Below are positions 1-13,752 of a DNA stretch of 64,000 nt, piece by piece. Each line of letters begins with the position of its first letter. Position 1 is the stretch's first letter. Under the pieces are notes generated by a model that was not told where the DNA came from, made no database searches, and saw nothing but the letters and a program-made list of their open reading frames with translations. Position numbers and translations under genes: made by a program. The stretch is from Viola odorata (Eukaryota > Streptophyta > Magnoliopsida > Malpighiales > Violaceae), in the NCBI GenBank assembly GCA_963691705.1, contig OY829538.1, positions 45,969,151-46,033,150 of the forward strand, read 5' to 3'.

Positions 1-3000
1 AAAATTTACATTATCTATGTTTATCCTTTTCTCTTGATAATTTGCAATACGTTCAAAAATACATCTGACTTTCATGTTTGTAGGAAACTAATTCATGGAG
101 GTATTATCAACATGTATGTATAATGTTATGAAATTAAACAAATAAATAAATAAAAATTCGGAATTGCTTTTGTCAAACCTTCCATAAATAAAAATAATTT
201 TATAAATAATTTCACTGTTTTTTTCCATTTAATAACAATTTAGTGGTTTAGACTAGAATTAGTTTAGTTGAAAAAAATGTGGGATTTAAATCGGGTCCAG
301 AGCATTCAGCTTGAAAGACCTATACAACTGAGGTTTGAGTAGTTAATCTCCTTATAAAGCAAAGAACTGAGACCACCACAAGCAATTATCTGGCACAAAA
401 ACTACATTATAGTTTTAAAGCTATGGAGAAACAATAGTTATGAAAGGCAGAATATAAGTGATATACGTATGCTAATTCATACCGATGAATATAATAAACA
501 AATTAGATAGCAAATATTACAGTAGTATACAAACTATCACTAGATTCACCACAAACTTTTACCTTTTGCAAATTTTCTACATCCTGCAGGTTCACTCCAT
601 CCTGACCTTCACTAGCAGCATTCTTGCCCACAAGACCTTTACCAGTTTTATTCGACGATTTATCAAAATGGTGAACCGTTTTTCATTTTTAGACCTTGAA
701 ACAACTCTTTGAATCATTGGAACGATGAGGAGAAGTAGGGTCGTCCGTTACCATTGCGAACTGTACTGATATTGGGCAGTGAGGATGAAGATAGGTGTGG
801 TATTCCTCTAAATAAGCGCCAAAAGTAATAATAAATTCATTAATTGATTGTACTGTAATATGTACCACTTCCCTAGTTTGCTGTTGGGTTGGGGTCCGTG
901 CGTTAGCCAACAGGGGTTTAATTGAGCCATGCCATGCAATCATTATATAGATAACCTTTTACCTAGCAAAGATTAGCCTTTGGATCAAGAATCTTATGCC
1001 ATGATTCTGGGTCCCACATGGATTTAATTTATTCCTCAATATAACACTTAGGTTATTTTCTAGTATAATTAGTAACAAATTTCTACCTTGGCTATTTAAT
1101 CAAAGTGAGATCCGCATGTCCTTTAATTCATTACGTTAGTATAAAGATTTTTCTACATTAGTTTTTTTTCATTTAAAAAAAGATAAAGATTAGTTTTTTG
1201 TATATATAAAATTTACATTATCTTTGTTTATCCTTTTCTCTTGATAATTTGCAATACGTACAAAAATACATCTGACTTTCATGTTTGTAGGAAACTAATT
1301 CATGGAGGTATTATCAGCATGTATGTATAATGTTATGAAATTAAATAAATAAATAAATAAATAAAAATTTGTTATTGCTTTTGTCAAACCTTCTATAAAT
1401 AAAAATAATTTTATAAACAATTTCACTGTTTTTTTTCCCTTTAATAACAATTTAGTGGTTTAGACTAGATATAGTTTAGTTGAAAATAATGCGGGATTTA
1501 TATCGGGTCCAGAGCATTCAGCTTGAAAGACCTAGACAAATGAGGTTTGAGTGGTTAATCTCCTTATAAAGCAAAGAACTGAGACCACCACAAGCAATTA
1601 TCTGGCACAAAAACTACAGTATAGTTTTAAAGCTATGGAGAAACAATAGTTAAGAAAGGCAGAATATAAGTGATATACGTATGCTAATTCATACCGATGA
1701 ATATAATAAACAAATTAGATAGCAAATATCACAGTAGTATACAAACTATCACCAGATTCACCACAAACTTTTACCTTTTCCAAATTTTCTACATCCTACA
1801 GGTTCACTCCATCCTGACCTTCACTAGCAAAATTCTTGCCCACAAGAGCTTTACCAGTTTTATTCGACGATTTGTCAAAATGGTGAACCCTTTTTCGTTT
1901 ATAGACCTTGAAACAACTCTTTGAATCATTGGAACGAGGAGGAGAAGTAGGGTCGTCCATTTCCATTGCGAACTGTCCTGATATTGGGCAGTGAGGATGA
2001 AGATAGGTTTGGTATTCCTCTAAATAAGCGCCAAAAGTAATAATAAAATCATTAATTGATTGTACTGTAATATGTACCACTTCCCAAGTTTGCAGTTGGG
2101 TTGGGGTCTGTGCGGTAGCCAATAGGGGTTTAATTGAGCCACGCCATGCAATCATTATATAGATAACCTTTTGCCTTGCAAAGATTAGCCTTTGGATCAA
2201 GAATCTTATGCCATGATTCTGGGTCCCACATGGATTTAATTTATTCCTCAATATAATACTTAGGTTATTTTCTAGTATAATTAGTAACAAATTTCTACCT
2301 TGGCTATTTAATCAAAGTGAGATCCGCATGTGCTTTAATTCATTACGTTAGTATAAAGATTTTTCTACATTAGTTTTTTTTCATTTAAAAAAAGATAAAG
2401 ATTAGTTTTTTGTATATATAAAATTTACATTATCTTTGTTTATCCTTTTCTCTTGATAATTTGCAATACGTACAAAAATACATCTGACTTTCATGTTTGT
2501 AGGAAACTAATTAATGGAGGTATTATCAACATGTATGTATAATGTTATGAAATTAAACAAATAAATAAATAAAAATTCGGAATTGCTTTTGTCAAACCTT
2601 CCATAAATAAAAATAATTTTATAAATAATTTCACTGTTTTTTTCCATTTAATAACAATTTAGTGGTTTAGACTAGAATTAGTTTAGTTGAAAAAAATGTG
2701 GGATTTAAATCGGGTCCAGAGCATTCAGCTTGAAAGACCTATACAACTGAGGTTTGAGTAGTTAATCTCCTTATAAAGCAAAGAACTGAGACCACCACAA
2801 GCAATTATCTGGCACAAAAACTACATTATAGTTTTAAAGCTATGGAGAAACAATAGTTATGAAAGGCAGAATATAAGTGATATACGTATGCTAATTCATA
2901 CCGATGAATATAATAAACAAATTAGATAGCAAATATTACAGTAGTATACAAACTATCACTAGATTCACCACAAACTTTTACCTTTTGCAAATTTTCTACA

Positions 3001-6000
3001 TCCTGCAGGTTCACTCCATCCTGACCTTCACTAGCAGCATTCTTGCCCACAAGACCTTTACCAGTTTTATTCGACGATTTATCAAAATGGTGAACCGTTT
3101 TTCATTTTTAGACCTTGAAACAACTCTTTGAATCATTGGAACGATGAGGAGAAGTAGGGTCGTCCGTTTCCATTGCGAACTGTACTGATATTGGGCAGTG
3201 AGGATGAAGATAGGTGTGGTATTCCTCTAAATAAGCGCCAAAAGTAATAATAAATTCATTAATTGATTGTACTGTAATATGTACCACTTCCCTAGTTTGC
3301 TGTTGGGTTGGGGTCCGTGCGTTAGCCAACAGGGGTTTAATTGAGCCATGCCATGCAATCATTATATAGATAACCTTTTACCTAGCAAAGATTAGCCTTT
3401 GGATCAAGAATCTTATGCCATGATTCTGGGTCCCACATGGATTTAATTTATTCCTCAATATAACACTTAGGTTATTTTCTAGTATAATTAGTAACAAATT
3501 TCTACCTTGGCTATTTAATCAAAGTGAGATCCGCATGTCCTTTAATTCATTACGTTAGTATAAAGATTTTTCTACATTAGTTTTTTTTCATTTAAAAAAA
3601 GATAAAGATTAGTTTTTTGTATATATAAAATTTACATTATCTTTGTTTATCCTTTTCTCTTGATAATTTGCAATACGTACAAAAATACATCTGACTTTCA
3701 TGTTTGTAGGAAACTAATTCATGGAGGTATTATCAGCATGTATGTATAATGTTATGAAATTAAATAAATAAATAAATAAATAAAAATTTGTTATTGCTTT
3801 TGTCAAACCTTCTATAAATAAAAATAATTTTATAAACAATTTCACTGTTTTTTTTCCCTTTAATAACAATTTAGTGGTTTAGACTAGATATAGTTTAGTT
3901 GAAAATAATGCGGGATTTATATCGGGTCCAGAGCATTCAGCTTGAAAGACCTAGACAAATGAGGTTTGAGTGGTTAATCTCCTTATAAAGCAAAGAACTG
4001 AGACCACCACAAGCAATTATCTGGCACAAAAACTACAGTATAGTTTTAAAGCTATGGAGAAACAATAGTTAAGAAAGGCAGAATATAAGTGATATACGTA
4101 TGCTAATTCATACCGATGAATATAATAAACAAATTAGATAGCAAATATCACAGTAGTATACAAACTATCACCAGATTCACCACAAACTTTTACCTTTTCC
4201 AAATTTTCTACATCCTACAGGTTCACTCCATCCTGACCTTCACTAGCAAAATTCTTGCCCACAAGAGCTTTACCAGTTTTATTCGACGATTTGTCAAAAT
4301 GGTGAACCCTTTTTCGTTTATAGACCTTGAAACAACTCTTTGAATCATTGGAACGAGGAGGAGAAGTAGGGTCGTCCATTTCCATTGCGAACTGTCCTGA
4401 TATTGGGCAGTGAGGATGAAGATAGGTTTGGTATTCCTCTAAATAAGCGCCAAAAGTAATAATAAAATCATTAATTGATTGTACTGTAATATGTACCACT
4501 TCCCAAGTTTGCAGTTGGGTTGGGGTCTGTGCGGTAGCCAATAGGGGTTTAATTGAGCCACGCCATGCAATCATTATATAGATAACCTTTTGCCTTGCAA
4601 AGATTAGCCTTTGGATCAAGAATCTTATGCCATGATTCTGGGTCCCACATGGATTTAATTTATTCCTCAATATAATACTTAGGTTATTTTCTAGTATAAT
4701 TAGTAACAAATTTCTACCTTGGCTATTTAATCAAAGTGAGATCCGCATGTGCTTTAATTCATTACGTTAGTATAAAGATTTTTCTACATTAGTTTTTTTT
4801 CATTTAAAAAAAGATAAAGATTAGTTTTTTGTATATATAAAATTTACATTATCTTTGTTTATCCTTTTCTCTTGATAATTTGCAATACGTACAAAAATAC
4901 ATCTGACTTTCATGTTTGTAGGAAACTAATTCATGGAGGTATTATCAACATGTATGTATAATGTTATGAAATTAAACAAATAAATAAATAAAAATTCGGA
5001 ATTGCTTTTGTCAAACCTTCCATAAATAAAAATAATTTTATAAATAATTTCACTGTTTTTTTCCATTTAATAACAATTTAGTGGTTTAGACTAGAATTAG
5101 TTTAGTTGAAAAAAATGTGGGATTTAAATCGGGTCCAGAGCATTCAGCTTGAAAGACCTATACAACTGAGGTTTGAGTAGTTAATCTCCTTATAAAGCAA
5201 AGAACTGAGACCACCACAAGCAATTATCTGGCACAAAAACTACATTATAGTTTTAAAGCTATGGAGAAACAATAGTTATGAAAGGCAGAATATAAGTGAT
5301 ATACGTATGCTAATTCATACCGATGAATATAATAAACAAATTAGATAGCAAATATTACAGTAGTATACAAACTATCACTAGATTCACCACAAACTTTTAC
5401 CTTTTGCAAATTTTCTACATCCTGCAGGTTCACTCCATCCTGACCTTCACTAGCAGCATTCTTGCCCACAAGACCTTTACCAGTTTTATTCGACGATTTA
5501 TCAAAATGGTGAACCGTTTTTCATTTTTAGACCTTGAAACAACTCTTTGAATCATTGGAACGATGAGGAGAAGTAGGGTCGTCCGTTTCCATTGCGAACT
5601 GTACTGATATTGGGCAGTGAGGATGAAGATAGGTGTGGTATTCCTCTAAATAAGCGCCAAAAGTAATAATAAATTCATTAATTGATTGTACTGTAATATG
5701 TACCACTTCCCTAGTTTGCTGTTGGGTTGGGGTCCGTGCGTTAGCCAACAGGGGTTTAATTGAGCCATGCCATGCAATCATTATATAGATAACCTTTTAC
5801 CTAGCAAAGATTAGCCTTTGGATCAAGAATCTTATGCCATGATTCTGGGTCCCACATGGATTTAATTTATTCCTCAATATAACACTTAGGTTATTTTCTA
5901 GTATAATTAGTAACAAATTTCTACCTTGGCTATTTAATCAAAGTGAGATCAGCATGTCCTTTAATTCATTACGTTAGTATAAAGATTTTTCTACATTAGT

Positions 6001-7256
6001 TTTTTTTCATTTAAAAAAGATAAAGATTAGTTTTTTGTATATATAAAATTTACATTATCTTTGTTTATCCTTTTCTCTTGATAATTTGCAATACGTACAA
6101 AAATACATCTGACTTTCATGTTTGTAGGAAACTAATTCATGGAGGTATTATCAGCATGTATGTATAATGTTATGAAATTAAATAAATAAATAAATAAATA
6201 AAAATTTGTTATTGCTTTTGTCAAACCTTCTATAAATAAAAATAATTTTATAAACAATTTCACTGTTTTTTTTCCCTTTAATAACAATTTAGTGGTTTAG
6301 ACTAGATATAGTTTAGTTGAAAATAATGCGGGATTTATATCGGGTCCAGAGCATTCAGCTTGAAAGACCTAGACAAATGAGGTTTGAGTGGTTAATCTCC
6401 TTATAAAGCAAAGAACTGAGACCACCACAAGCAATTATCTGGCACAAAAACTACAGTATAGTTTTAAAGCTATGGAGAAACAATAGTTAAGAAAGGCAGA
6501 ATATAAGTGATATACGTATGCTAATTCATACCGATGAATATAATAAACAAATTAGATAGCAAATATCACAGTAGTATACAAACTATCACCAGATTCACCA
6601 CAAACTTTTACCTTTTCCAAATTTTCTACATCCTACAGGTTCACTCCATCCTGACCTTCACTAGCAAAATTCTTGCCCACAAGAGCTTTACCAGTTTTAT
6701 TCGACGATTTGTCAAAATGGTGAACCCTTTTTCGTTTATAGACCTTGAAACAACTCTTTGAATCATTGGAACGAGGAGGAGAAGTAGGGTCGTCCATTTC
6801 CATTGCGAACTGTCCTGATATTGGGCAGTGAGGATGAAGATAGGTTTGGTATTCCTCTAAATAAGCGCCAAAAGTAATAATAAAATCATTAATTGATTGT
6901 ACTGTAATATGTACCACTTCCCAAGTTTGCAGTTGGGTTGGGGTCTGTGCGGTAGCCAATAGGGGTTTAATTGAGCCACGCCATGCAATCATTATATAGA
7001 TAACCTTTTGCCTTGCAAAGATTAGCCTTTGGATCAAGAATCTTATGCCATGATTCTGGGTCCCACATGGATTTAATTTATTCCTCAATATAATACTTAG
7101 GTTATTTTCTAGTATAATTAGTAACAAATTTCTACCTTGGCTATTTAATCAAAGTGAGATCCGCATGTGCTTTAATTCATTACGTTAGTATAAAGATTTT
7201 TCTACATTAGTTTTTTTTCATTTAAAAAAAGATAAAGATTAGTTTTTTGTATATAT
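1..7256. repeat. Tandem array, left block: 2-monomer higher-order repeat
   Basis: Six head-to-tail AT-rich monomers start at 1, 1208, 2420, 3627, 4839 and 6045, using the AAAATTTACATTATC motif as phase marker. Lengths alternate 1207, 1212, 1207, 1212, 1206, 1212. Monomers 1, 3 and 5 share one set of variants (type A) and 2, 4 and 6 another (type B), so the real repeat is a ~2419-bp AB dimer present three times. Dimers look almost identical to each other, while A and B differ at many sites, including the length of a TAAA run. The array is open at the window's left edge. I recognise no known satellite family. This is typical of satellite DNA homogenised by unequal exchange. Confidence 0.93.
1796..2290 (-). 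other. Antisense ORF inside type-B monomers (164 codons), probably a relic exon
   Basis: Type-B monomers hold an open frame of 164 codons on the minus strand; copies lie at 4215-4709 and 6633-7127, and a diverged copy at 36076-36570. The C-terminal half reads like real protein: acidic, then Ser/Lys-rich with a KRKR basic patch and a natural stop. I do not recognise it. In type-C monomers a one-base deletion splits the frame into 89 and 94 codons, and in type A the upper part is also lost, so the frame is not maintained across the array. The most likely reading is a gene fragment captured when the monomer formed. The 75-codon plus-strand frame over the same stretch looks like a shadow. Confidence 0.35.
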
Positions 7257-10200
7257 AAAATTTACATTATCTTTGTTTATCCTTTTCTCTTGATAATTTG
7301 CAATACGTACAAAAATACATCTAACTTTCATGTTTGTAGGAAACTAATTCATGGAGGTATTATCAACATGTATATAATGTAATGAAATTAAATAAATAAA
7401 TATAAAATATTTCGGAATTGCTTTTCTCAAACCTTCCATAAATAAAAATAATTTTATAAATAATTTCACAGTTTTTTTCCGCTTTAATAACAATTTAGTG
7501 GTTTAGACTAGAATTAGTTTAGTTGAAAATAATGTGGGATTTATATCGGGTCCAGAGCATTCAGCTTGAAAGACCTAGACAAATGAGGTTTGAGTGGTTA
7601 ATCTTCTTATAAAGCAAAGAACTGACACCACCACAAGCAATTATCTGGCACAAAAACTACATTATAGTTTTAAAGCTATGGAGAAACAATAGTTATGAAA
7701 GGCAGAATATAAGTGATATACGTATGCTAATTCATACCGATGAATATAATAAACAAATTAGATAGCAAATATCACAGTAGTATACAAACTATCACCAGAT
7801 TCACCACAAACTTTTACCTTTTCCAAATTTTCTACATCCTACATGTTCACTCCATCCTGACCTTCACTAGCAACATTCTTGCCCACAAGAGCTTTACCAG
7901 TTTTATTCGACGATTTGTCAAAATGGTGAACCCTTTTTCGTTTATAGACCTTGAAACAACTCTTTGAATTATTGGAACGAGGAGGAGAAGTAGGGTCGTC
8001 CATTTCCATTGCGAACTGTCCTGATATTGGGCAGTGAGGATGAAGATAGGTTTGGTATTCCTCTAAATAAGCGCCAAAAGTAATAATAAAATCATTAATT
8101 GATTGTACTGTAATATGTACCACTTCCCAGTTTGCAGTTGGGTTGGGGTCTGTGCGGTAGCCAATAGGGGTTTAATTGAGCCACGCCATGCAATCATTAT
8201 ATAGATAACCTTTTGCCTTGCAAAGATTAGCCTTTGGATCAAGAATCTTATGCCATGATTCTGGGTCCCACATGGATTTAATTTATTCCTCAATATAACA
8301 CTGAGGTTATTTTCTAGTATAATTAGTAACAAATTTCTACCTTGGCTATTTAATCAAAGTGAGATCCGCATGTGCTTTAATTCATTACGTAAGTATAAAG
8401 ATTTTTCTACATTAGTTTTTTTTCATTTAAAAAAAGATAAAGATTATTTTTTTGTATATATAAAATTTACATTATCTTTGTTTATCCTTTTCTCTTGATA
8501 ATTTGCAATACGTACAAAAATACATCTGACTTTCATGTTTTTAGGAAACTAATTCATGGAGGTATTATCAGCATGTATGTATAATGTAATGAAATTAAAT
8601 AAATAAATATAAAAAATTCAGAATTGCTTTTCTCAAACCTTCCATAAATAAAAATAATTTTATAAATAATTTCACAGTTTTTTTCCGCTTTAATAACAAT
8701 TTAGTGGTTTAGACTAGAATTAGTTTAGTTGAAAATAATGTGGGATTTATATCGGGTCCAGAGCATTCAGCTTGAAAGACCTAGACAAATGAGGTTTGAG
8801 TGGTTAATCTTCTTATAAAGCAAAGAACTGAGACCACCACAAGCAATTATCTGGCACAAAAACTACATTATAGTTTTAAAGCTATGGAGAAACAATAGTT
8901 ATGAAAGGCAGAATATAAGTGATATACGTATGCTAATTCATACCGATGAATATAATAAACAAATTAGATAGCAAATATCACAGTAGTATACAAACTATCA
9001 CCAGATTCACCACAAACTTTTACCTTTTCCAAATTTTCTACATCCTACAGGTTCACTCCATCCTGACCTTTACTAGCAACATTCTTGCCCACAAGAGCTT
9101 TACCAGTTTTATTCGACGATTTGTCAAAATGGTGAACCCTTTTTCGTTTATAGACCTTGAAACAACTCTTTGAATCATTGGAACGAGGAGGAGAAGTAGG
9201 GTCGTCCATTTCCATTGCGAACTGTCCTGATATTGGGCAGTGAGGATGAAGATAGGTTTGGTATTCCTCTAAATAAGCGCCAAAAGTAATAATAAAATCA
9301 TTAATTGATTGTACTGTAATATGTACCACTTCCCAGTTTGCAGTTGGGTTGGGGTCTGTGCGGTAGCCAATAGGGGTTTAATTGAGCCACGCCATGCAAT
9401 CATTATATAGATAACCTTTTGCCTTGCAAAGATTAGCCTTTGGATCAAGAATCTTATGCCATGATTCTGGGTCCCACATGGATTTAATTTATTCCTCAAT
9501 ATAACACTGAGGTTATTTTCTAGTATAATTAGTAACAAATTTCTACCTTGGCTATTTAATCAAAGTGAGATCCGCATGTGCTTTAATTCATTACGTTAGT
9601 ATAAAGATTTTTCTACATTAGTTTTTTTTCATTTAAAAAAAGATAAAGATTATTTTTTTGTATATATAAAATTTACATTATCTTTGTTTATCCTTTTCTC
9701 TTGATAATTTGCAATACGTACAAAAATACATCTGACTTTCATGTTTTTAGGAAACTAATTCATGGAGGTATTATCAGCATGTATGTATAATGTAATGAAA
9801 TTAAATAAATAAATATAAAAAATTCGGAATTGCTTTTCTCAAACCTTCCATAAATAAAAATAATTTTATAAATAATTTCAGAGTTTTTTTCCGCTTTAAT
9901 AACAATTTAGTGGTTTAGACTAGAATTAGTTTAGTTGAAAATAATGTGGGATTTATATCAGGTCCAGAGCATTCAGCTTGAAAGACCTAGACAAATGAGG
10001 TTTGAGTGGTTAATCTTCTTATAAAGCAAAGAACTGAGACCACCACAAGCAATTATCTGGCACAAAAACTACATTATAGTTTTAAAGCTATGGAGAAACA
10101 ATAGTTATGAAAGGCAGAATATAAGTGATATACGTATGCTAATTCATACCGATGAATATAATAAACAAATTAGATAGCAAATATCACAGTAGTATACAAA

Positions 10201-13126
10201 CTATCACCAGATTCACCACAAACTTTTACCTTTTCCAAATTTTCTACATCCTACAGGTTCACTCCATCCTGACCTTCACTAGCAACATTCTTGCCCACAA
10301 GAGCTTTACCAGTTTTATTCGACGATTTGTCAAAATGGTGAACCCTTTTTCGTTTATAGACCTTGAAACAACTCTTTGAATCATTGGAACGAGGAGGAGA
10401 AGTAGGGTCGTCCATTTCCATTGCGAACTGTCCTGATATTGGGCAGTGAGGATGAAGATAGGTTTGGTATTCCTCTAAATAAGCGCCAAAAGTAATAATA
10501 AAATCATTAATTGATTGTACTGTAATATGTACCACTTCCCAGTTTGCAGTTGGGTTGGGGTCTGTGCGGTAGCCAATAGGGGTTTAATTGAGCCACGCCA
10601 TGCAATCATTATATAGATAACCTTTTGCCTTGCAAAGATTAGCCTTTGGATCAAGAATCTTATGCCATGATTCTAGGTCCCACATGGATTTAATTTATTC
10701 CTCAATATAACACTGAGGTTATTTTCTAGTATAATTAGTAACAAATTTCTACCTTGGCTATTTAATCAAAGTGAGATCCGCATGTGCTTTAATTCATTAC
10801 GTTAGTATAAAGATTTTTCTACACTAGTTTTTTTTCATTTAAAAAAAGATAAAGATTATTTTTTTGTATATATAAAATTTACATTATCTTTGTTTATCCT
10901 TTTCTCTTGATAATTTGCAATACGTACAAAAATACATCTGACTTTCATGTTTTTAGGAAACTAATTCATGGAGGTATTATCAGCATGTATGTATAATGTA
11001 ATGAAATTAAATAAATAAATATAAAAAATTCGGAATTGCTTTTCTCAAACCTTCCATAAATAAAAATAATTTTATAAATAATTTCACAGTTTTTTTCCGC
11101 TTTAATAACAATTTAGTGGTTTAGACTAGAATTAGTTTAGTTGAAAATAATGTGGGATTTATATCGGGTCCAGAGCATTCAGCTTCAAAGACCTAGACAA
11201 ATGAGGTTTGAGTGGTTAATCTTCTTATAAAGCAAAGAACTGAGACCACCACAAGCAATTATCTGGCACAAAAACTACATTATAGTTTTAAAGCTATGGA
11301 GAAACAATAGTTATGAAAGGCAGAATATAAGTGATATACATATGCTAATTCATACCGATGAATATATTAAACAAATTAGATAGCAAATATCACAGTAGTA
11401 TACAAACTATCACCAGATTCACCACAAACTTTTACCTTTTCCAAATTTTCTACATCCTACAGGTTCACTCCATCCTGACCTTTACTAGCAACATTCTTGC
11501 CCACAAGAGCTTTACCAGTTTTTTTCGACGATTTGTCAAAATGGTGAACCCTTTTTCGTTTATAGACCTTGAAACAACTCTTTGAATCATTGGAACGAGG
11601 AGGAGAAGTAGGGTCGTTCATTTCCATTGCGAACTGTCCTGATATTGGGCAGTGAGGATGAAGATAGGATTGGTATTCCTCTAAATAAGCGCCAAAAGTA
11701 ATAATAAAATCATTAATTGATTGTACTGTAATATGTACCACTTCCCAGTTTGCAGTTGGGTTGGGGTCTGTGCGGTAGCCAATAGGGGTTTAATTGAGCC
11801 ACGCCATGCAATCATTATATAGATAACCTTTTGCCTTGCAAAGATTAGCGTTTGGATCAAGAATCTTATGCCATGATTCTGGGTCCCACATGGATTTAAT
11901 TTATTCCTCAATATAACACTGAGGTTATTTTCTAGTATAATTAGTAACAAATTTCTACCTTGGCTATTTAATCAAAGTGAGATCCGCATGTGCTTTAATT
12001 CATTACGTTAGTATAAAGATTTTTCTACATTAGTTTTTTTTCATTTAAAAAAAGATAAAGATTATTTTTTTGTATATATAAAATTTACATTATCTTTGTT
12101 TATCCTTTTCTCTTGATAATTTGCAATACGTACAAAAATACATCTGACTTTCATGTTTTTAGGAAACTAATTCATGGAGGTATTATCAGCATGTATGTAT
12201 AATGTAATGAAATTAAATAAATAAATATAAAAAATTCGGAATTGCTTTTCTCAAACCTTCCATAAATAAAAATAATTTTATAAATAATTTCACAGTTTTT
12301 TTCCGCTTTAATAACAATTTAGTGGTTTAGACTAGAATTAGTTTAGTTGAAAATAATGTGGGATTTATATCGGGTCCAGAGCATTCAGCTTGAAAGACCT
12401 AGACAAATGAGGTTTGAGTGGTTAATCTTCTTATAAAGCAAAGAACTGAGACCACCACAAGCAATTATCTGGCACAAAAACTACATTATAGTTTTAAAGC
12501 TATGGAGAAACAATAGTTATGAAAGGCAGAATATAAGTGATATACGTATGCTAATTCATACCGATGAATATAATAAACAAATTAGATAGCAAATATCACA
12601 GTAGTATACAAACTATCACCAGATTCACCACAAACTTTTACCTTTTCCAAATTTTCTACATCCTACAGGTTCACTCCATCCTGACCTTCACTAGCAACAT
12701 TCTTGCCCACAAGAGCTTTACCAGTTTTATTCGACGATTTGTCAAAATGGTGAACCCTTTTTCGTTTATAGACCTTGAAACAACTCTTTGAATCATTGGA
12801 ACGAGGAGGAGAAGTAGGGTCGTCCATTTCCATTGCGAACTGTCCTGATATTGGGCAGTGAGGATGAAGATAGGTTTGGTATTCCTCTAAATAAGCGCCA
12901 AAAGTAATAATAAAATCATTAATTGATTGTACTGTAATATGTACCACTTCCCAGTTTGCAGTTGGGTTGGGGTCTGTGCGGTAGCCAATAGGGGTTTAAT
13001 TGAGCCACGCCATGCAATCATTATATAGATAACCTTTTGCCTTGCAAAGATTAGCCTTTGGATCAAGAATCTTATGCCATGATTCTAGGTCCCGCATGGA
13101 TTTAATTTATTCCTCAATATAACACT
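7257..13126. repeat. Tandem array, middle block: uniform 1206-bp monomers (type C)
   Basis: Monomers repeat every 1206 bp (marker ATG at 7740, 8946, 10152, 11358, 12564) and differ from one another by only scattered substitutions. They lack the alternating A/B variants of the left block. All carry a one-base shorter CTTCCCAGTTTGC in place of type B's CTTCCCAAGTTTGC, and a short AAATAAATATAAAA run. The last monomer is cut at 13127-13131 by Tat1, whose target duplication GAGGT reappears at 29207. Confidence 0.93.
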
Positions 13127-13131
13127 GAGGT
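13127..13131. other. Target-site duplication of Tat1 (left copy)
   Basis: GAGGT here and again at 29207-29211 flank Tat1. Joining the flanks restores an uninterrupted type-C monomer, which proves insertion into the array. Confidence 0.95.
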
Positions 13132-13455
13132 TGATAACAATTGGATTGCTCATGACGGCAATATTGTAGCTACGGCATCTATCCTTGACGAGTTTCTATA
13201 CGCTTCCCTGAAAAACCAACCTATCGCCCGGGCCGGCGGACGTTTCCTAGGATGGTCGACTTCAGCGGGGGGGGATCTCATGCATCTTTACGCGCACGGC
13301 GTCATCCCATCCTAGGGGAACGGAGAGGATGTCGCTCCTGATAGGCCTTATATGATTATCGCCCGCGATGGCTTACCTATTATCGCTGGAAGCGATATCT
13401 TCGGATGATGCTTATCGCTGCACCCTTATCGCTGTCAGGTATCGCCAACTTCGGC

Positions 13456-13463
13456 CTATAAAT
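13456..13463 (+). promoter_or_regulatory. TATA box of the Tat1 5' LTR
   Basis: CTATAAAT sits about 210 bp before the LTR end, where a plant LTR promoter is expected. The same box is present in the 3' LTR at about 28995-29002. Confidence 0.7.
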
Positions 13464-13559
13464 ACCCCTATCTTTCCAAACAGAAGGTAAGATCGAGATC
13501 ATCTTGGAGAACCTCTACCATTCTGAAAACCCGAACTGACTTAAGCATCGGAGTGTCTA

Positions 13560-13580
13560 CGCCGGAGTCCCCCTCCGGCG
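13560..13580 (+). promoter_or_regulatory. Conserved LTR hairpin (R/U5)
   Basis: CGCCGGAG-TCCCC-CTCCGGCG folds into a perfect 8-bp stem with a 5-nt loop, about 100 nt after the TATA box. It recurs at 29099-29119 in the 3' LTR. The Tat2 LTR has it at 55290-55310 with the same stem. The role is unknown; polyadenylation, packaging or translation control are possible. Confidence 0.6.
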
Positions 13581-13669
13581 CTTTGCAGGTACCTCCGACG
13601 CCGATCGCTTCCCCTCCGACTAGCTGTAGCAACCGTTTCCGACCCGAAGAGATCTCGGATCTTATCAAA

Positions 13670-13687
13670 TGGTGCTTTCATTGAGAG
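13670..13687 (+). other. Primer-binding site candidate of Tat1
   Basis: TGGTGCTTTCATTGAGAG starts 2 nt after the 5' LTR, the correct place for tRNA priming. It is not the initiator-Met type (TGGTATCAGAGC). I cannot name the tRNA from the sequence alone. Confidence 0.65.
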
Positions 13688-13752
13688 CTTTGGTGTATTA
13701 AGTGAGCGTCCTTAATAGCCAAGCTCTGTTTAGTTGGAAGATCGGAACGGTT

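Larger units (their letters stand above)
13132..13667 (+). repeat. Tat1 5' LTR
   Basis: 536 bp, TG...CA, with terminal TGATAA/TTATCA inverted repeats. A TATA box CTATAAAT lies at 13456-13463. Upstream, U3 holds at least six TATCGC motifs, most within the last ~100 bp before the TATA box. Downstream is a perfect 8-bp-stem hairpin at 13560-13580. It differs from the 3' LTR at five sites. Confidence 0.95.

Noticed and set aside
485..712. 75-codon plus-strand ORF repeated in nearly every monomer
   Set aside because: It lies opposite the better protein-like minus frame, its conservation follows from recent array homogenisation, and it has no recognisable motif.
13702..13752. GTG start of the Tat1 polyprotein at 13702
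   Set aside because: Plant genes start at ATG; the first in-frame ATG is 13753, at a normal distance from the primer site.
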